Shown here: in pieces, positions 1-12,596 of the stretch
Layout of the letters: the number at the start of each line of letters is the position of its first letter
Numbering within the stretch: position 1 is the stretch's first letter
Origin: Mycteria americana
Taxonomy: Eukaryota > Chordata > Aves > Ciconiiformes > Ciconiidae
Direction of reading: 5' to 3'
DNA: 64,000 nt
Assembly (NCBI RefSeq): GCF_035582795.1
Contig: NC_134373.1
Span: 14,592,001-14,656,000, forward strand
Program-made: the position numbers and the translations under genes
Notes under the pieces: generated by a model
The model's database searches: none
Told to the model about the DNA's origin: nothing
What the model saw: the letters and a program-made list of their open reading frames with translations, nothing else

Positions 1-1744
1 GCCCTCAGTGTGTCCTGGTGCTCCTTCTTCCCAATCTCAATGGGGACTCATTCAGAAATTAATTCATCCAAAAGTTGTACAAACTCCTGCGTGAAATTTC
101 ATTTATTCCACAGCTTTTCCACTTTATTGTAAACCTCTTGGACTCATTTGTCTCTGTGAGTTAGGGATGCAGCACAAAGAGGCAGCATGGGCCCAACTAA
201 GCTCACCTACTTGTGCTCCATTACAGGGGCAACTTGTGCTTTCATCACACTAGTGGTGAAGTTCAACACTGGGAATTTGTGTTTGGAAGATCAGCCTCTC
301 CTTTGAGCAGGACATTCCAGATCTTGCCCACAGCAGCAGACAGGTTTTTTTGTGGATCTGTATAACAGTATCTTCTGTTCCAGTAAATGAGCTGAAAAGC
401 ACCCATGAAAGTTTCCCTAGTAAGCTGTACTTCATGGTCTCCTTCCTGAAACCCTGCACTTAACACCAAAGATATCTGGGTAGCCAGTGTCTGCACCAAA
501 ACTAAAGAATGTTAGTTAGACTGCTCTTGCAGTCACCCTTTGTCTGGGGGAACATCAAACTGTAGCCACTTCATTGCTCTCTTTCTGAAAACCTATTGCT
601 AACACTGTGAGAAACTATATCTGGATGCTTAGTATCTGCATTAAAAATAACAGATAGATGTTCATTCCTCCAAATATTCTTCCTCATCCTCCATCTGTGA
701 GAAAGTAGGAGAATCAAATGGCAAATGATCTCCTCATGTAGAGATTTCTAATAGAGACATTAAAATCAGTGTGAATGGAGAGTGAATGGGAGTGTGTGGA
801 TATGGAAGCACCAGAAGGAAGGGCAGGAGGGATATAACAAGGCAGGAGAGGATGCAACCTAGATTAGGTGGTCAGCAAGATCACAGCACTTCCACACACA
901 GCTTCTCAGGACAACCAAATCAGGAAAACAAAAGGTAGCCTGAAACAAAGGACAAACTGCCATTTGAAGATGCCTTTACAACAGATGATGTGAAGGTAAA
1001 GAACAAGACCTATACCTATGAGACACCCAAATAAGGAGACAAAAGATCACAATCAGTGCCAGCTCCTAAAGGAGCTAAAGGCACATCCAAAAACCAGCAC
1101 ATGGTCACACTAAGAGGAACCCAGGAGGCTTAAAGAGAACTGGCATCTCTTGTCCTCCATGTCACTGTAAGTCATCATGACCATACCATGTGTATACATA
1201 CACCTTGGTGTGTGAATGCTGGAAAAACTACTTGGACACATGTATGTTAGTGCTTGTGAGTGAGTATGAGTGAGTGAAATCAGTTTTGTTTTAAAATGAA
1301 GTCCCCTTCCTCTCCTATACTGTCTGACATTGAGCTTTCCCACATTGTTGCTGCAATATTGCAACTGGATCACTGAACTTATGTTTCCTTTATGAAGCCC
1401 TACTCTAACACTAACCCTGTAAATTTTACTTTCATGGCCAAAATCTATACCAAACTTAAAAAGATAAGCTACTCATTATGACAGATACCGTTTTTATATC
1501 CTTTGTGTGGGACATAAAAGAATCAGTAGTAAGCCACTTCACCCATACCTTCCACTCTTAGCAGATGCTGTCCTTGGCTGGGTAAGTTTTCACATTGTCT
1601 TTATCAGGTAGTGGGCTTCTGAGTGGGGGTTTGAAATATAAACACTGTTTTTCCTTACCGTGCTGACACCTTGTGGTAATGTTATTACCATGTTGAGAAA
1701 TGACTAGGAGGCACGCTGTATCAGGTATATCATGCTGTAATCGG
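1..1744. other. DYTN: DYTN upstream intron or flank, no exon recognised
   Basis: No zinc-binding ZZ pattern, EF-hand or other exon with convincing splice sites was seen on the plus strand. The minus-strand open frames here look like chance. It is read as intron, since the exon at 4139 needs an upstream partner. Confidence 0.4.
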
Positions 1745-3537
1745 GTATATCAACCAGAAAAGGAAAGCTAAAGAAAGCGTACCTCCACTAATGAACAAGA
1801 ATGGTGACCTAGTATCAACAGACAAGGAGAAGGCTGAGGTACTCAACAAATTTTTTGCTTCAGTCTTCTCTGGCAACCACTCTCCTCACCCCTCCCAAGT
1901 CAATGGACAACATGTTGGGGATCAGGGGGGTAAAGCCCCTCCCACTGTAAGGGAAGATCAGGTTTGTGACCACCTGAGAAACCTGAACATATATAAGTCG
2001 TCTATGGGACCTGATGAGATGCATCCCAGAGTCCTGAGGGAATTGGGTGATGTAGCTGCCAAGCCACTCTCCGTGATATTTGAAAAGTCACGGCAGTCAG
2101 GTGAAGTCCCTGGTGACTGGAAGAAGGGAAACATTGTGCCCATTTTTAAAAAGGGTAGAAAGGATGACCCTGGGAGCTACCGACCTGTCAGCCTCACCTC
2201 TGTGCCTGGGAAGATCATGGAACAGATCCTGCTAGAAGCTATGCTAGAGCACATGGAGGACAGAGAGGTGATTGGAGACAGCCAACATGCCTTTACCAAG
2301 GGCAAGTCCTGCCTGACCAACCTAGTGGCTTTCTACCATGGAGTTACCACATCAGTGGACAAGGGTAAAGCAGTAGATGTCATCAGTCTGGACTTCTGTA
2401 AAGCCTTTGACATAGTCCCCCACAACATCCTTCTCTCTAAATTGGAGGGAGATGGATTTGATGGGTGGACTGTTCAGTGGATAAGGAATTGGTTGGATGG
2501 CCGCATCCAGAGGGTAGCGGCCAATGGCTCAATGTCCAGATGGAGATCAGTGATGAGTGGTGTCCCTCAGGGGTCCGTACTGGGACCAGTGCTGTTCAAT
2601 ATTTTCATCAATGACATTGACAGCGAGATCGAGTGCACCCTCAGCAAGTTTGCAGATGACACCAAGCTGAGTGGTGCAGTCGACACGCCAGAAGGACGGG
2701 ATGTTATCCAGAGGGACCTGGACAAGCTGGAGAAGTGGGCTTGTGTGAACCTCATGAGGTTCAACAAGGCCAAGTGCAGGGTCCTACACCTGGGTCGGGG
2801 CAATCCTCGGTTTCAATACAGGCTGGGGGATGATGTGATCGAGAGCAGCCCTGCAGAAAAGGACTTGGGGTACTGATGGATGAAAAGCTGGACATGAGCC
2901 AGCAATGTGCACTCGCAGCCCAGAAGGCCAACCGTATCCTGGGCTGCATCAAAAGAAGTGTGGCCAGCAGGTCGAGGGAGGTGATTCTGCCCCTCTACTC
3001 CGCTCTGGTGAGACCTCACCTGCAGTACTGCGTCCAGCTCTGGAGCCCTCAGCACAAGAAGAACATGGAGCTGTTGGAGCAGGTCCAGAGGAGGGCCACG
3101 AAAATGATCCGAGGGCTGGAGCACCTCTCCTACGAGGACAGGCTGAGAGAGTTGGGGTTGTTCAGCCTGGAGAAGAGAAGGCTGTGGGGAGACCTTATAG
3201 CAGCCTTCGAGTACTTAAAGGGGACCTATAGGAAAGATGGGGACAGACTTTTTAGCAAGGCCTGTTGTGACAGGACAAGGAGCAATGGTTTTAAACTAAG
3301 GGAGGGCAGATTTAGACTGGATTTAAGAAAGAAATTTTTCACAATGAGGGTGGTGAGGCACTGGAACAGGTTGCCCAGAGAGGTAGTGGAGGCCCCATCC
3401 CTGGAAACATTCAAGGTCAGGTTGGACGGGGTTCTGAGCAACCTGATCTAGTTACAGATGTCCCTACTCTTGCAGGGGGGTTGGACTAGATGACCTGTAA
3501 AGGTCCCTTCCAATCCAAAGCATTCTATGATTCTATG
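1745..3537 (+). mobile_element. CR1 LINE, 5'-truncated, with reverse transcriptase
   Basis: A CR1 non-LTR retrotransposon in plus orientation. The first open frame (1791-2875) carries reverse transcriptase landmarks: [23 protein letters not shown] and the catalytic KFADDTKL. The second frame (2876-3451) carries the CR1 C-terminal domain ([37 protein letters not shown]). A single-base deletion in the G-run near 2868-2871, judged from the usual CR1 reading, splits the ORF, so the copy is dead. The 5' part including the endonuclease is missing, as is typical. The 3' end has the CR1 consensus and the octamer tail ATTCTATGATTCTATG. It lies in the DYTN intron in the same orientation as the gene. 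Confidence 0.95.
1791..3451 (+). pseudogene. CR1 ORF2 fragment, frameshifted reverse transcriptase
   Basis: This is the coding remnant inside the CR1 element: 361 codons ending in a premature TGA at 2874-2876, then a 191-codon frame continuing the same protein in another phase. Reverse transcriptase motifs through FADD are intact. The break falls after the catalytic core, between the RT and the C-terminal tail. Confidence 0.9.
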
Positions 3538-4138
3538 TGTGTTTTCTTTCTGTTTTCCTGTTCAGTCTGTCAGGGCTTACCCCATGTTCTGCAGCAGTCA
3601 CTTCCTGAGGCAGAATTGGTTTGTGTCCTCCTGTAATACAGCTACTGAGCTTAGTTGTTGTACCTGAGCCTGACACTGCTGTGACAAATGGAAGTGTGGT
3701 TTTTACGAGAGGAGGACATGAGGCACAGAAGGCTGTATCTATTAACACTTCATACAAGTATAAAAGTACTTCTTCCCATTGATCAAGAGGTAACTTAGAT
3801 ACTAGTCGGGCAGAATTATCATTGTGACTGTGAGCTTAATCATTGTAACTGCCAAAATCCTGTGTTAGGCATTTCCAGGCTGCCTGAATTTGGCCCAGGC
3901 AGAGTGTTTTGCTTACCTAACAGAACTGGAGCTGCTCTTGCCTGTGGTCCTGCATCATCATGCACCTCAGCTCCCCTTCTAGGGCTCAGACAGCAGCCAT
4001 GAGCCTCTTCAATTGTTGAACAGGTGGACCTTTACTTTCTTATGTCTTGCCTTTGCCTTGGATTGTGTCTACTTCTGGGCAGCACGTGTTTGAAAATTCA
4101 CTCCCTTCTTTATTATCCCTCATTCCAATAGATTTCAG
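3538..4138. other. DYTN intron between CR1 and the post-ZZ exon
   Basis: Unique-looking sequence with no supported exon. A short plus-strand frame near 4.05-4.3 kb overlaps the true exon in another phase and is not coding. Confidence 0.4.
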
Positions 4139-4277
4139 CAAAGGCGAATGCAAAGCACTTTCTCCGCACCATCAGGAACAACCTGTTTCAAGAGCGCTGC
4201 AGAAGAAAGGAGGCTCAGAGAAGGAGGGATCTGGAGATAGTGGAGGAGAGGCACTTCCCTACTCACAAAAAGACTTT
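4139..4277 (+). CDS. DYTN: DYTN exon following the ZZ domain
   Basis: The acceptor is ...GATTTCAG and the donor is TT|GTGAGT. The 139-bp exon enters with two codon bases and leaves with two. It encodes a basic helix containing HFLRTIRNN and RCRRKEAQRRR, the segment that follows the ZZ finger in dystrotelins and, more distantly, in dystrophin and dystrobrevin. An in-frame TAG lies just upstream of the acceptor, so the exon cannot extend further left. Confidence 0.88.
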
Positions 4278-7200
4278 GTGAGTTTCTGTTTCCAATGAGT
4301 TTGTAATCTCTGAATAATATGTCAGACTGTGGGATATTGCTTGATTATGTCCTTTGAGTAAGTGATTTTGTTATGACAGACACCATGTCATGATTTTTCT
4401 ATTAAAAAGGGAAAGCATAAATGGGAAGTTACTGCACATTGTTCTGTAGCTTAACCATGATTACCATGCTGACAACCTAATGACCAGTTGTCTTATAAAA
4501 TATAACATGCTTGAGTCTTCCTTCCCTCCTTTCTTATGTCATCTCGTTCTCTCCATGCCATTTCTTATGCTCAGTCTAGGGTCAAGCATTGCAAATATTT
4601 AGTACCTGTCACAATTGCATGGGTTTTTAAGCACCTCCTCTGTGACAAATTCACTGGAAATTAACTGTGAATACTTTCCACGTGTGACCCACAGTGCGTT
4701 CACGGATAGTCATTCTACTCAAGTCCCACTGAATTGCAGTCCTGTGGGATTACTCACAATAGTGAGTAGCTGATCTCGCCATCCCAGTTCTTTCAGGTCA
4801 CTTCTGGTTTGTGTGCCTTTAGTTAATGTGTAAATTCATTACTGTATTTCCACTGATCACAGTGATTAATAATGAGCATTGGAGGTCATGTTGTGATTTT
4901 CCCTGTAGTTTCTCCTTCCTTGCTCTGAGATTTTGGTTGATATTTAGGTGTAGAAATTGAAGGGAATAATTGTATGAGATAAGCACTACAAACATACGAA
5001 GGGTGAGATTCCTTCCTAGTTGTATAAAGACCTAGCAACTCTCTTGCATCTCATGTGTTCTCCAAATGAGGCTTCAGTGAGACTGAAATAGGGAAAAAAT
5101 GGTCACTTCTCTCTAAAAGAATTAATTTCATCCTTGCACGAAGGAGAAGAAAAATCTGTTTACAAAACTTGATTGTGCTACACTGCTAGGTAAGTACATT
5201 GCTATTAGAAACCAATTTTTTATATACAGTAAGACCAATGGATGATAGTTACAGTAGTTCTCACAGAGAATATTATTTCGGTGTTTGTTTTTTAGAATGT
5301 GCTGAAATGCATAACATTTTCCATTGCTAATATTTCCCCTCTTGTATTCAGCAACAAAAAATATTTCTTCATTTTGAATGTCATTTAACCATTTGGTGAG
5401 CAATCAAGATTTCTCTGTAATTCTGTGGAGTTTTGCTTACCTAATGCTTGGGTAGCAATGAGAGAAAGAAGAATTTGCAGTTGCCGTTACAGGTGTCACT
5501 GTGGGGCTAATAGGTATCTGGGCTTTTCCTAGCATAGAATGGACTGAACAGCAGGATATCTGGCCCTTTGCTGTATTTTTGTAGTTGAATTTCCCAATAT
5601 ATTTAGCTCTTGGCTAAAGGAAGCAAAAAAGAGAAGCAGCAAATTGCATTGATACTAAATGGGTGGAAAGAAGAACCTGTTGTTGAGATTCTGTTGAAAG
5701 AGTGGAATTTGTTTTCAGGAATTTCATTCTCTCAGCCAAAAATATGCCAGCAGGCATAGCTAAACCATACATCTTGCTTAGTCAATAGCACAGCTGTCTG
5801 TCTACTTACAGTGCATTCATTTTATTTTGATCTTTCTGGATAACAAAACCATATAAGGCTTGATCCTTTCTCTACTCATTATTTCTCTGTTGGTATACAG
5901 TCCCCCTGCAGAACTCAGTGCTTCACCACTACCTGGCCCTGAAAACCTGTCTTTCCCGGTGGACAGACCTGTCCTGGAGTCACCCAAGTTTGTATCTGAA
6001 AACAGAACTGTAATGCAGAAGAATGAGAATAACAGCAAGACACCAGAGCAAGGCAAGACAAAAGCTCAGGTGAGCAAAACATGAAGCTGTAATAGTGCTA
6101 AAGCTGTGAAGAAGACCTACCAAGTTAACTATCTAACTGCCTTCTAATTACCAATGAAAAAGAAATGTAATGGGCAGCTTCACCTTTCTGTTCATTTCTC
6201 ACATGGAAAAAAATGTGGAATGTGAAAACTTAACAAAGCTTGAATTTGATACTCTCCCAAGATTAGTGACTAACTCCTTGACGTCCATGACCTTCAGAAG
6301 CATTTGTAAGAATATTTGCTTTGTTACTTTTTTTTTTTTTCCTGAGTTGTCTTAGAGTAGCACATGAAAGGCTAGCTAAGACTGGAGTCCTCTCTATTCT
6401 GACAGTAAAAAATGCCATCGTGTCCTACTGCAAGCAAATGTCAGGGAAAGATGCCTTAATTCTTATTAGGCTCAGGCCATTTTTGTCACCATGGCAATAG
6501 CAAGAGGACAGAATGGGCCCTTCTTAAGCATAAACCCAGAGTAGTGTCCACTCCAACTAAAATAGCTCATGCATAAAAAGCTCTCCGCTAATCCATTTCC
6601 AGGTTCCCTGCATAGAAACAATGCTAGAGGAGTGGGTAGGACAGTGTAGATAAAAATAAGTACATAGCAGTTTTTTGTTTCTATATTTATTTGAGAGTTT
6701 GGTAGCTCTGCACATACTCAGAATATAGGGAACACTGGGTTGTGTTCAAACCAGTTTGTGTCATCCACTCATCTTGTTCTTCCCAGAAGCCAAGGTGCAG
6801 TAACTGAGAAGTAGCCTGTGAATGTCAGGTCACTCCTTTGGCTGCTACTCCTGTGCTGCTCTTTGGAAGACCTGTCTTTTAGGACTCTGCTGCCCAGCTC
6901 GAGGTATAGTGCCAGCCAGCACATATCTGCAGAAGTTGTGGGCAGACATTGGTTAAGCATATAATTTTGATGGCTGGCATTTGTTGTTTTAGAAGACAGT
7001 GAGAAGGGACTTGCATCCCTGTAGTGGGATTCTGTCACGTGCATTGCTCTCTTGTTCATTTTCTCTCTGGGATGAGAATTCTTTTTCAGCAGTTTTATAC
7101 TGATTTCCAACACCTTACAGTGCAGATTATTTCAATGTTGCTTAAAAAGATGCAGACCGTAAATCCAATTATAGCTTTTAATAGAATCCATGAGCTTGGA

Positions 7201-10200
7201 GGTCCTGGGGACCCAGCTCTAGTTTCATAATTTCCTGGCAGCCCTGATTCCAGCCCAGCTTATACCATGCCTCTAAAGCAGCTTACCTGGAAGGTGTTTG
7301 TCTCCCTGACTTCTGGGCTACTGTCCCCTGCATGGCCCACAGACTGCTACTTCCATCCAAAGACCAGGAGTTTCTCTTCTCTCTTCTACATCCAGTCTGT
7401 CTCCCTCCATCTCTTTGTGCCAAAGCAGTTGTGTGACTTGGGAGAGACTGTTCCCAAATCAGAATATTCCATTTTGCAGAAATTCCAGGGAATGAGGTTT
7501 TTGTTCTAATTTAAAACAAAACAAAGTCTCATACACTTAGAATTTGTCATAGGACAAAGAATTTGTTCTATAGAGTAAATTTTCCAGTCTGTTCTAATAG
7601 CCATTAGAAATACTTTAATGCATCAGTTGATTGCAATCAATTAAATAAAAAAAGTTAACTAGTAAATCTGTAAAACAGAACAAATCCCAAATTTGCCATG
7701 CCCTCTTATAGCAAAATTTGCATAGAAAATGAAATGTTATTGCTGATAAAGTTATGAACGGATACTTTTCTCTTTTTTGTTATAGGCAATAGCCTCTTTT
7801 GAAGCAGATGTGTTAAAAATGCACAAATCCATCAAAAGCATTCACGATGAGAGCAGGTAGGTAAATGCAGTAGTACAATGACTGAAGACTGGTGGGCAAC
7901 ACTTCTCCAGTGAAGAGCTAGAAGACAAATGATTTTTCCATACTTTAAAGATTTTGAGATTTAAAGAAAAAATCATATCAAATGGGGATGAATGACAAAA
8001 ACTCAGCAACAAAAATTGTAAATGGAGATCACTGGAAAAACAATTTCTGGCAAAGCAAAATATTTTGTTTTGCTTTCATCAGCATTTCTGCAATTGTTAG
8101 TTTACATTTCTAAAAGTTATTTTTAAGGGAAAAAAATGTTCATTTGCTTAAAAATATCACAATAGCATACTTTTCCAAATTTTTCTCTGAATAAGGCTTA
8201 ATCAAAACAAATTGCATAATTCATATGAAGTTTTTAAATCAAGGTAGGATATCTTTCTAAAAAAATACGCTGTGAGTCAAATAGAGACTACAGGTTTAAT
8301 ACAGTAACTATTGGTAAAAATTACATCACTTAGATTATCACAGAAGTCCCTTCTGATATTCAAACCTCTGACACAATAAAATTTTAATTCCTAAACTACA
8401 AATTTCTTGGGTGGTTTTTTTTGTTTGGGGTGGGGGCATGTTGGTGTATAGGCAACCATGCTTACCTTTTTCTTTCACTTTTGCTTTCCCTGCCTTCATT
8501 TTTGTAGTTATATATGAATGTGCTGTAGATATAATCATGTCTGTGACTACTGAAATCAATGGAATTACAGCAAAGTGTAGAATTTGATCCTGCATCTACT
8601 CTCTTTATCTCCTTCAGTATGTTCAGTTCCCTCTCTTCCTGTTTTGTTTCATTCTAGCAAGTCAATGTACAACTGCTGCTCCAAATTCACACAAGGGCAC
8701 TCCAAGACTAGAGCAAAGCAATTGCAGTTTCATTGTAAGTCTGTGTTCTTACCTCACTCTCTGTTCTCACATGGGAGAATAAAGAGATATGGCAAAGATC
8801 TTCAGCTTTCATTTAGATTAGCAATAGTTGAGAGGATATCTGGGAAGCCTGCTCCTGAAATACTGCATCACCCTCTGACCCAGAGCTTATCATATAACTG
8901 GGTGAATGAATCACATCATTACTCATGGGAAGCGCTTTGTTCTTATTTGTGGACCAACTTCCAGCATTTATGTGCCTGTTCACAGAACCGGGCTCTGAGT
9001 TAGTTGAAGGCAGTCAGCATTTTACAGTAAAGACTGATTAAATGCTGTTATAAGGGACCACTGTAATTTTAATTTTAAATGGTCTGACTTGCTGTCCCAT
9101 TCAGACAAATCTTGCATAATTCCAGTGAAACTGATGGTGCTCTTGTCTGTGAGCCAACGCATACCCAAAAGAAAGTGAATCAGATGAACTTCTGGATGTA
9201 ACTAAGCAAAGGAGATAACTATTTCAGCGGTGTGATACGAAGCAGTTGGCTTATTACTGTAGTGTTAACAAGCTTTTCTGTCTGTATCCACCTCAGACAT
9301 GGGGAAGACAAAACTGTATTTCTACTCTCACTTCTTAGAGAAATCCCGACTCTAGAACAGAGATGGGTGGTATCTTTGTCATACTGTGCTCTGAGTAGGT
9401 AATTTCTAAATCTTCTCTGGTGTGTGTGTGAGGGTGGCACTTCTCATTGCAAAAATCACAGTATCTTTTCAAGGACAAGTGGCCTGTGCAGAAACTATTG
9501 GTATCATCAAACAAACTGCATAGAATACCAGGAGCGAGAAGGAACTCAATCAAAGGGGTAGAGGCTGCTTTTACTCCTTTGTTTCCCTGGGGGAAATGAT
9601 AGGAATCTTTTGCAGGTCAGGGAGTTGCCACAAGTAGTTTGCTTCTCAACAGAGGGATTGCTATAATGTCTCTCCCGTCGCAGCCACCTTTGTGGGAAAG
9701 GTAAAATGCCAAGATGCAAGGCTCAGTCCTGGCCACAGTTCCACTCAGCTCACATCTTTCCTCATCTAGAACACTTCTGTTCTTGCTAATTCCATTGATA
9801 CAGCCCAGTTCCTGAAATACTAGCCTCTAACCCCAAAGCCGACAAAAATTTCCTGAACTGACAAAGAGGAGAAAGTTTGTGCTACAGTGCTTGCTCTTTT
9901 CCATGACTGCATATATTTGTGTGTGTGTGATCTAGCAAAGTTCCCCCCGTCCTGTGTCCCTGGCAGGTGCATGAAGAAGCAGTTCAACAAATGGAAGGAC
10001 AAAATGCAATTTCTTCACTACTGCCAGGAAGACAAAAGCTGCAAAATAGAGGCAAAGCTCCAAAGCCTGAGCGCAAGCCATGAAAACCTGCAAATGAAGC
10101 TGCAGCAAATGAAGCAAGAAGTAAAGGTGTAGTGATAAATATACCAAGAATCTTCACAGCTATGGGCAATTACTGAACACTAACTACTCCTTTCCTGCAG

Positions 10201-12596
10201 ACCAGCACTCTTGATACGATTTCGTGCACCTTCCACTTGTCTGCTCAGTCATCTTAGGTTCTTGTCTTCAGAGAAAGCAAATAGGGTCTTTGCAGCAGGG
10301 ATTTTTTTTTTTGTCATTCTGTATATATTTAGCATCTAGCACAGATATCCATGTCTGGGGTGTTTAGATACTACTGCAATGAAAATAATGAGAGGGTATT
10401 CCAACAAGAGTGAGAAAAATGCTTTCCAACAGAAGTGTTAGATTCTTCATTGCAGCCTTTTCTTTAGAGAAGAATCCTGTGTTGGCATTGAATAAATGAA
10501 ATACTCTTTTGTCATTCCTAATTGCTGTCTTGTACTGGGATGTAATACAGACCTCTTACAGAAAATATTTTATTTCTTTTCAATTGTATTGACTCTTGTT
10601 CATTTAAAGTATCTCTGAGGTTCTAAAAAGGCCCTTATTTCACAGGGAATGCATACATATTTGCCACCTACAGCATTTTTGTAGCATTTTCTGCAATGCT
10701 GTTTTTAGAGTGTTTTTCAGGGATGGTCAAACATAGAGAAAAGCCAGACACATCTGCAGTGCACGCTCGCTCAGTTTTGTATCACTTGCATATGGAGTCC
10801 CGTATGACCTGGCATGTCATACCATCCTGGGTGTATGCTGTGACACTGGCCTGCCCACAACGTGCAGGACTGGCTGCACACATGCCGTTAAGTGTCCAGT
10901 GCATGCACAGGCAGCTCAGTGTATCCCAGTTACATCAGACTCGGCGTTCATCCAGTGGATGGTATTTGCCATCATAGTTCTGCCTAGAAAATTCCAAGTA
11001 CAATTGTGGCACTGACAACCGACCTAGTTTTAGAATTTCAAATGTTAACAGGTGTGAGGTGTTTGATATATGTTTAATATACACATATATTTTTCCCTTA
11101 GTTTAATTCTTTTAGAACAATTTTCCTGCAAATTTAATCTTGGAACATTATTCTTCCCGCTTTTCAATGGCATTAAAACATATAATGTCTTCAGATTGGA
11201 ATTGTGGAAAAAATGGCCACATAGATTTGCCCAAACTCAAACACAAAGTTTTATTTTATTGCAGGAAAATATTTTATTTGTTAAAAGAATTGGTTTAGTT
11301 CACCAGAAATTTAAAAAAAAAAAAATTATTCTGACCCAAAATTATTTTCCTACCTATTTTAGTACTACCAGCAAACCAAATATCAAAACAAAAACCAAAA
11401 TATCAATTATTTTCACAATGTAGTTTCTGTGTTTTGTCTATCGTAGACAATGTTACAGTCATCAGAACATCCTTTTGCACAGCGTCAGAATATGATGCCA
11501 AGAAATCCACATGTCCTGCTGGAAAGGAGAATGCAGGGTGGATTAAATCCTGCCCAAATAAGGCCTACTTCCAGAACAGGTGCAGACTGGACAGCTTTGA
11601 ATCCCTCCAACTCTGCAAACAGAATGCAGCTTTTACAGACACCTGAGGTTCCCACTGCAGTAGACTTTGTGTTTTCAGAAGACCCGCTGGAGTCAGTGTC
11701 CCTGCAGAGTGACAGACCTTTTATGGGACAGTATAAAAAAGCAAAAGAGAATCAAACATATCTGCCTGAATTGACAGAAAACTCCCTCAGTTGCATCATG
11801 ATGAATACAGTTCTTACTCCCACTGCAGTGCAGATACCACCTGATGAGAAGGAAGTCAGTGAGGAAGTGGAACTGCAACAGCTAGTGATGAAACTGAAGG
11901 ATGCATTGTCTCTCCAAGCCCAACCAGGTATAAGTTCTCCCAGTTATCTTAACACTGTCTTCTCACCTTCCTCCAGTTTACTCTATAATATTGTTCATGA
12001 TCATTTAACCCCCAGAGGAAACTCAGAATCTTGCCTTTGCCATTGTAGAAGTACTCCAGCTCTACCCTGTAAGGTAGAACATATTCCTGTAAGGTGGAAT
12101 ATAGCCCCTAATGTTGGACTAATTTGAAACAGGATGAGCCAAAGCGCATAAGAGGAAATCATCTCAGCAGTCAATTAAGGAGCAAACTTATACTGGTGAG
12201 GGCACTGGAGGTCTTTTCTGTTGCCACTTCTGTGGCACTGTAACTATGACTCTAGTCCCAGGCAGACTTCCAGCAGTACAAAATCCCTTTGTAATCAATG
12301 GTCTTACGCGGCAGAGCTTTGTTCAACACTCAGGATGCCTCACTTTGGATCATGAGGATGTAATAAGGAGAATGATGGAAAAAGCTGATGTTTCTACAGA
12401 GTTGTCTTAAATTAGAGCTTTATAAAGAGTTTTTCAGGGCTCTGGCAGCATCCAAATGCTCTCAAAGACTTAAAATCTGTTCTACTTTTCAGCGCAACAG
12501 TCTGCTTTGCAGCAGGAGTTCTTCTCTACAGCTGAAGATGTTTGCAGATCCTTTTCTGACCTCATCAACCAAGTAACTTCACCAGCTTGTAAATGA
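4139..12596 (+). CDS. DYTN: Dystrotelin, C-terminal six coding exons (gene partial at left)
   Basis: Six plus-strand exons (4139-4277, 5901-6069, 7786-7856, 9967-10126, 11447-11927, 12493-12596) join without a frame break into about 373 residues and a TGA stop. All introns begin GT and end AG, and phases match at every junction. Recalled family landmarks in order are the post-ZZ helix RTIRNNLFQERCRRKEA, the coiled-coil start MKKQFNKWKDKMQ and the C-terminal VCRSFSDLINQV. Dystrotelin is a dystrophin/dystrobrevin-related cytoplasmic protein with EF-hand, ZZ and coiled-coil regions; its precise role is poorly known. The EF-hand and ZZ exons were not found here and should lie left of the window. 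Neighbouring FAM237A and ADAM23 on the opposite strand match the recalled amniote order and support the call. Family identity is firm; individual splice sites are read by eye. Confidence 0.9.
5901..6069 (+). CDS. DYTN: DYTN low-complexity linker exon
   Basis: The acceptor is TATACAG and the donor is CAG|GTGAGC. The length is 169 bp, completing the split codon from the previous exon and ending in phase 0. It encodes about 56 residues rich in Pro, Ser, Glu and Asn (starts PPAELSASPLPGPENL), probably a disordered linker between the post-ZZ helix and the coiled coil. I do not recall an equivalent segment in mammalian dystrotelin. Confidence 0.75.
7786..7856 (+). CDS. DYTN: DYTN short helical exon
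   Basis: The acceptor is TTATAG and the donor is AGCAG|GTAGGT. The length is 71 bp, in phase 0 and leaving two codon bases. It encodes about 23 residues (AIASFEADVLKMHKSIKSIH) with a helical pattern, likely the run-in to the coiled coil. It is kept because its phase joins perfectly to both flanking exons. Confidence 0.7.
9967..10126 (+). CDS. DYTN: DYTN coiled-coil exon
   Basis: The acceptor is CCTGGCAG. The donor is AAG|GTGTAG, a weaker than usual site; reading on would meet TAG at once. It encodes 53 residues with a clear heptad-like pattern (MKKQFNKWKDKMQ, IEAKLQSL, LQMKLQQMKQEVK). It corresponds to the recalled dystrotelin coiled coil, which begins LKKQLNQYKDKLQ in mammals. In dystrophin relatives this region mediates heterodimerisation, so a similar role here is inference. 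Confidence 0.88.
11447..11927 (+). CDS. DYTN: DYTN large variable exon
   Basis: The acceptor is TATCGTAG and the donor is CCAG|GTATAA. The 481-bp exon is phase 0 in and leaves one base. It encodes about 160 residues, mostly polar and probably disordered, ending in an acidic helix (EKEVSEEVELQQLVMKLKDA). That helix resembles the recalled mammalian segment ELQELLSKLMDA before the last exon. It is the largest visible exon and the least conserved in composition. Confidence 0.85.
12493..12596 (+). CDS. DYTN: DYTN terminal coding exon and stop
   Basis: The acceptor is CTACTTTTCAG. The 104-bp coding part completes the split codon and ends at TGA (12594-12596). It encodes a 34-residue C-terminus containing EFFSTAEDVCRSFSDLINQV, matching the recalled dystrotelin ending VCRAFSALVDQI and fixing this as the last coding exon. 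Confidence 0.9.

Noticed and set aside
3541-3640. Possible DYTN ZZ exon after the acceptor-like TTCCTGTTCAG
   Set aside because: The downstream translation lacks the CxxC pattern of a ZZ finger and has no convincing donor in the right phase.
8584-9003. 139-codon plus-strand frame
   Set aside because: It lies in a DYTN intron, shows no family resemblance, and does not match phase with flanking DYTN exons.
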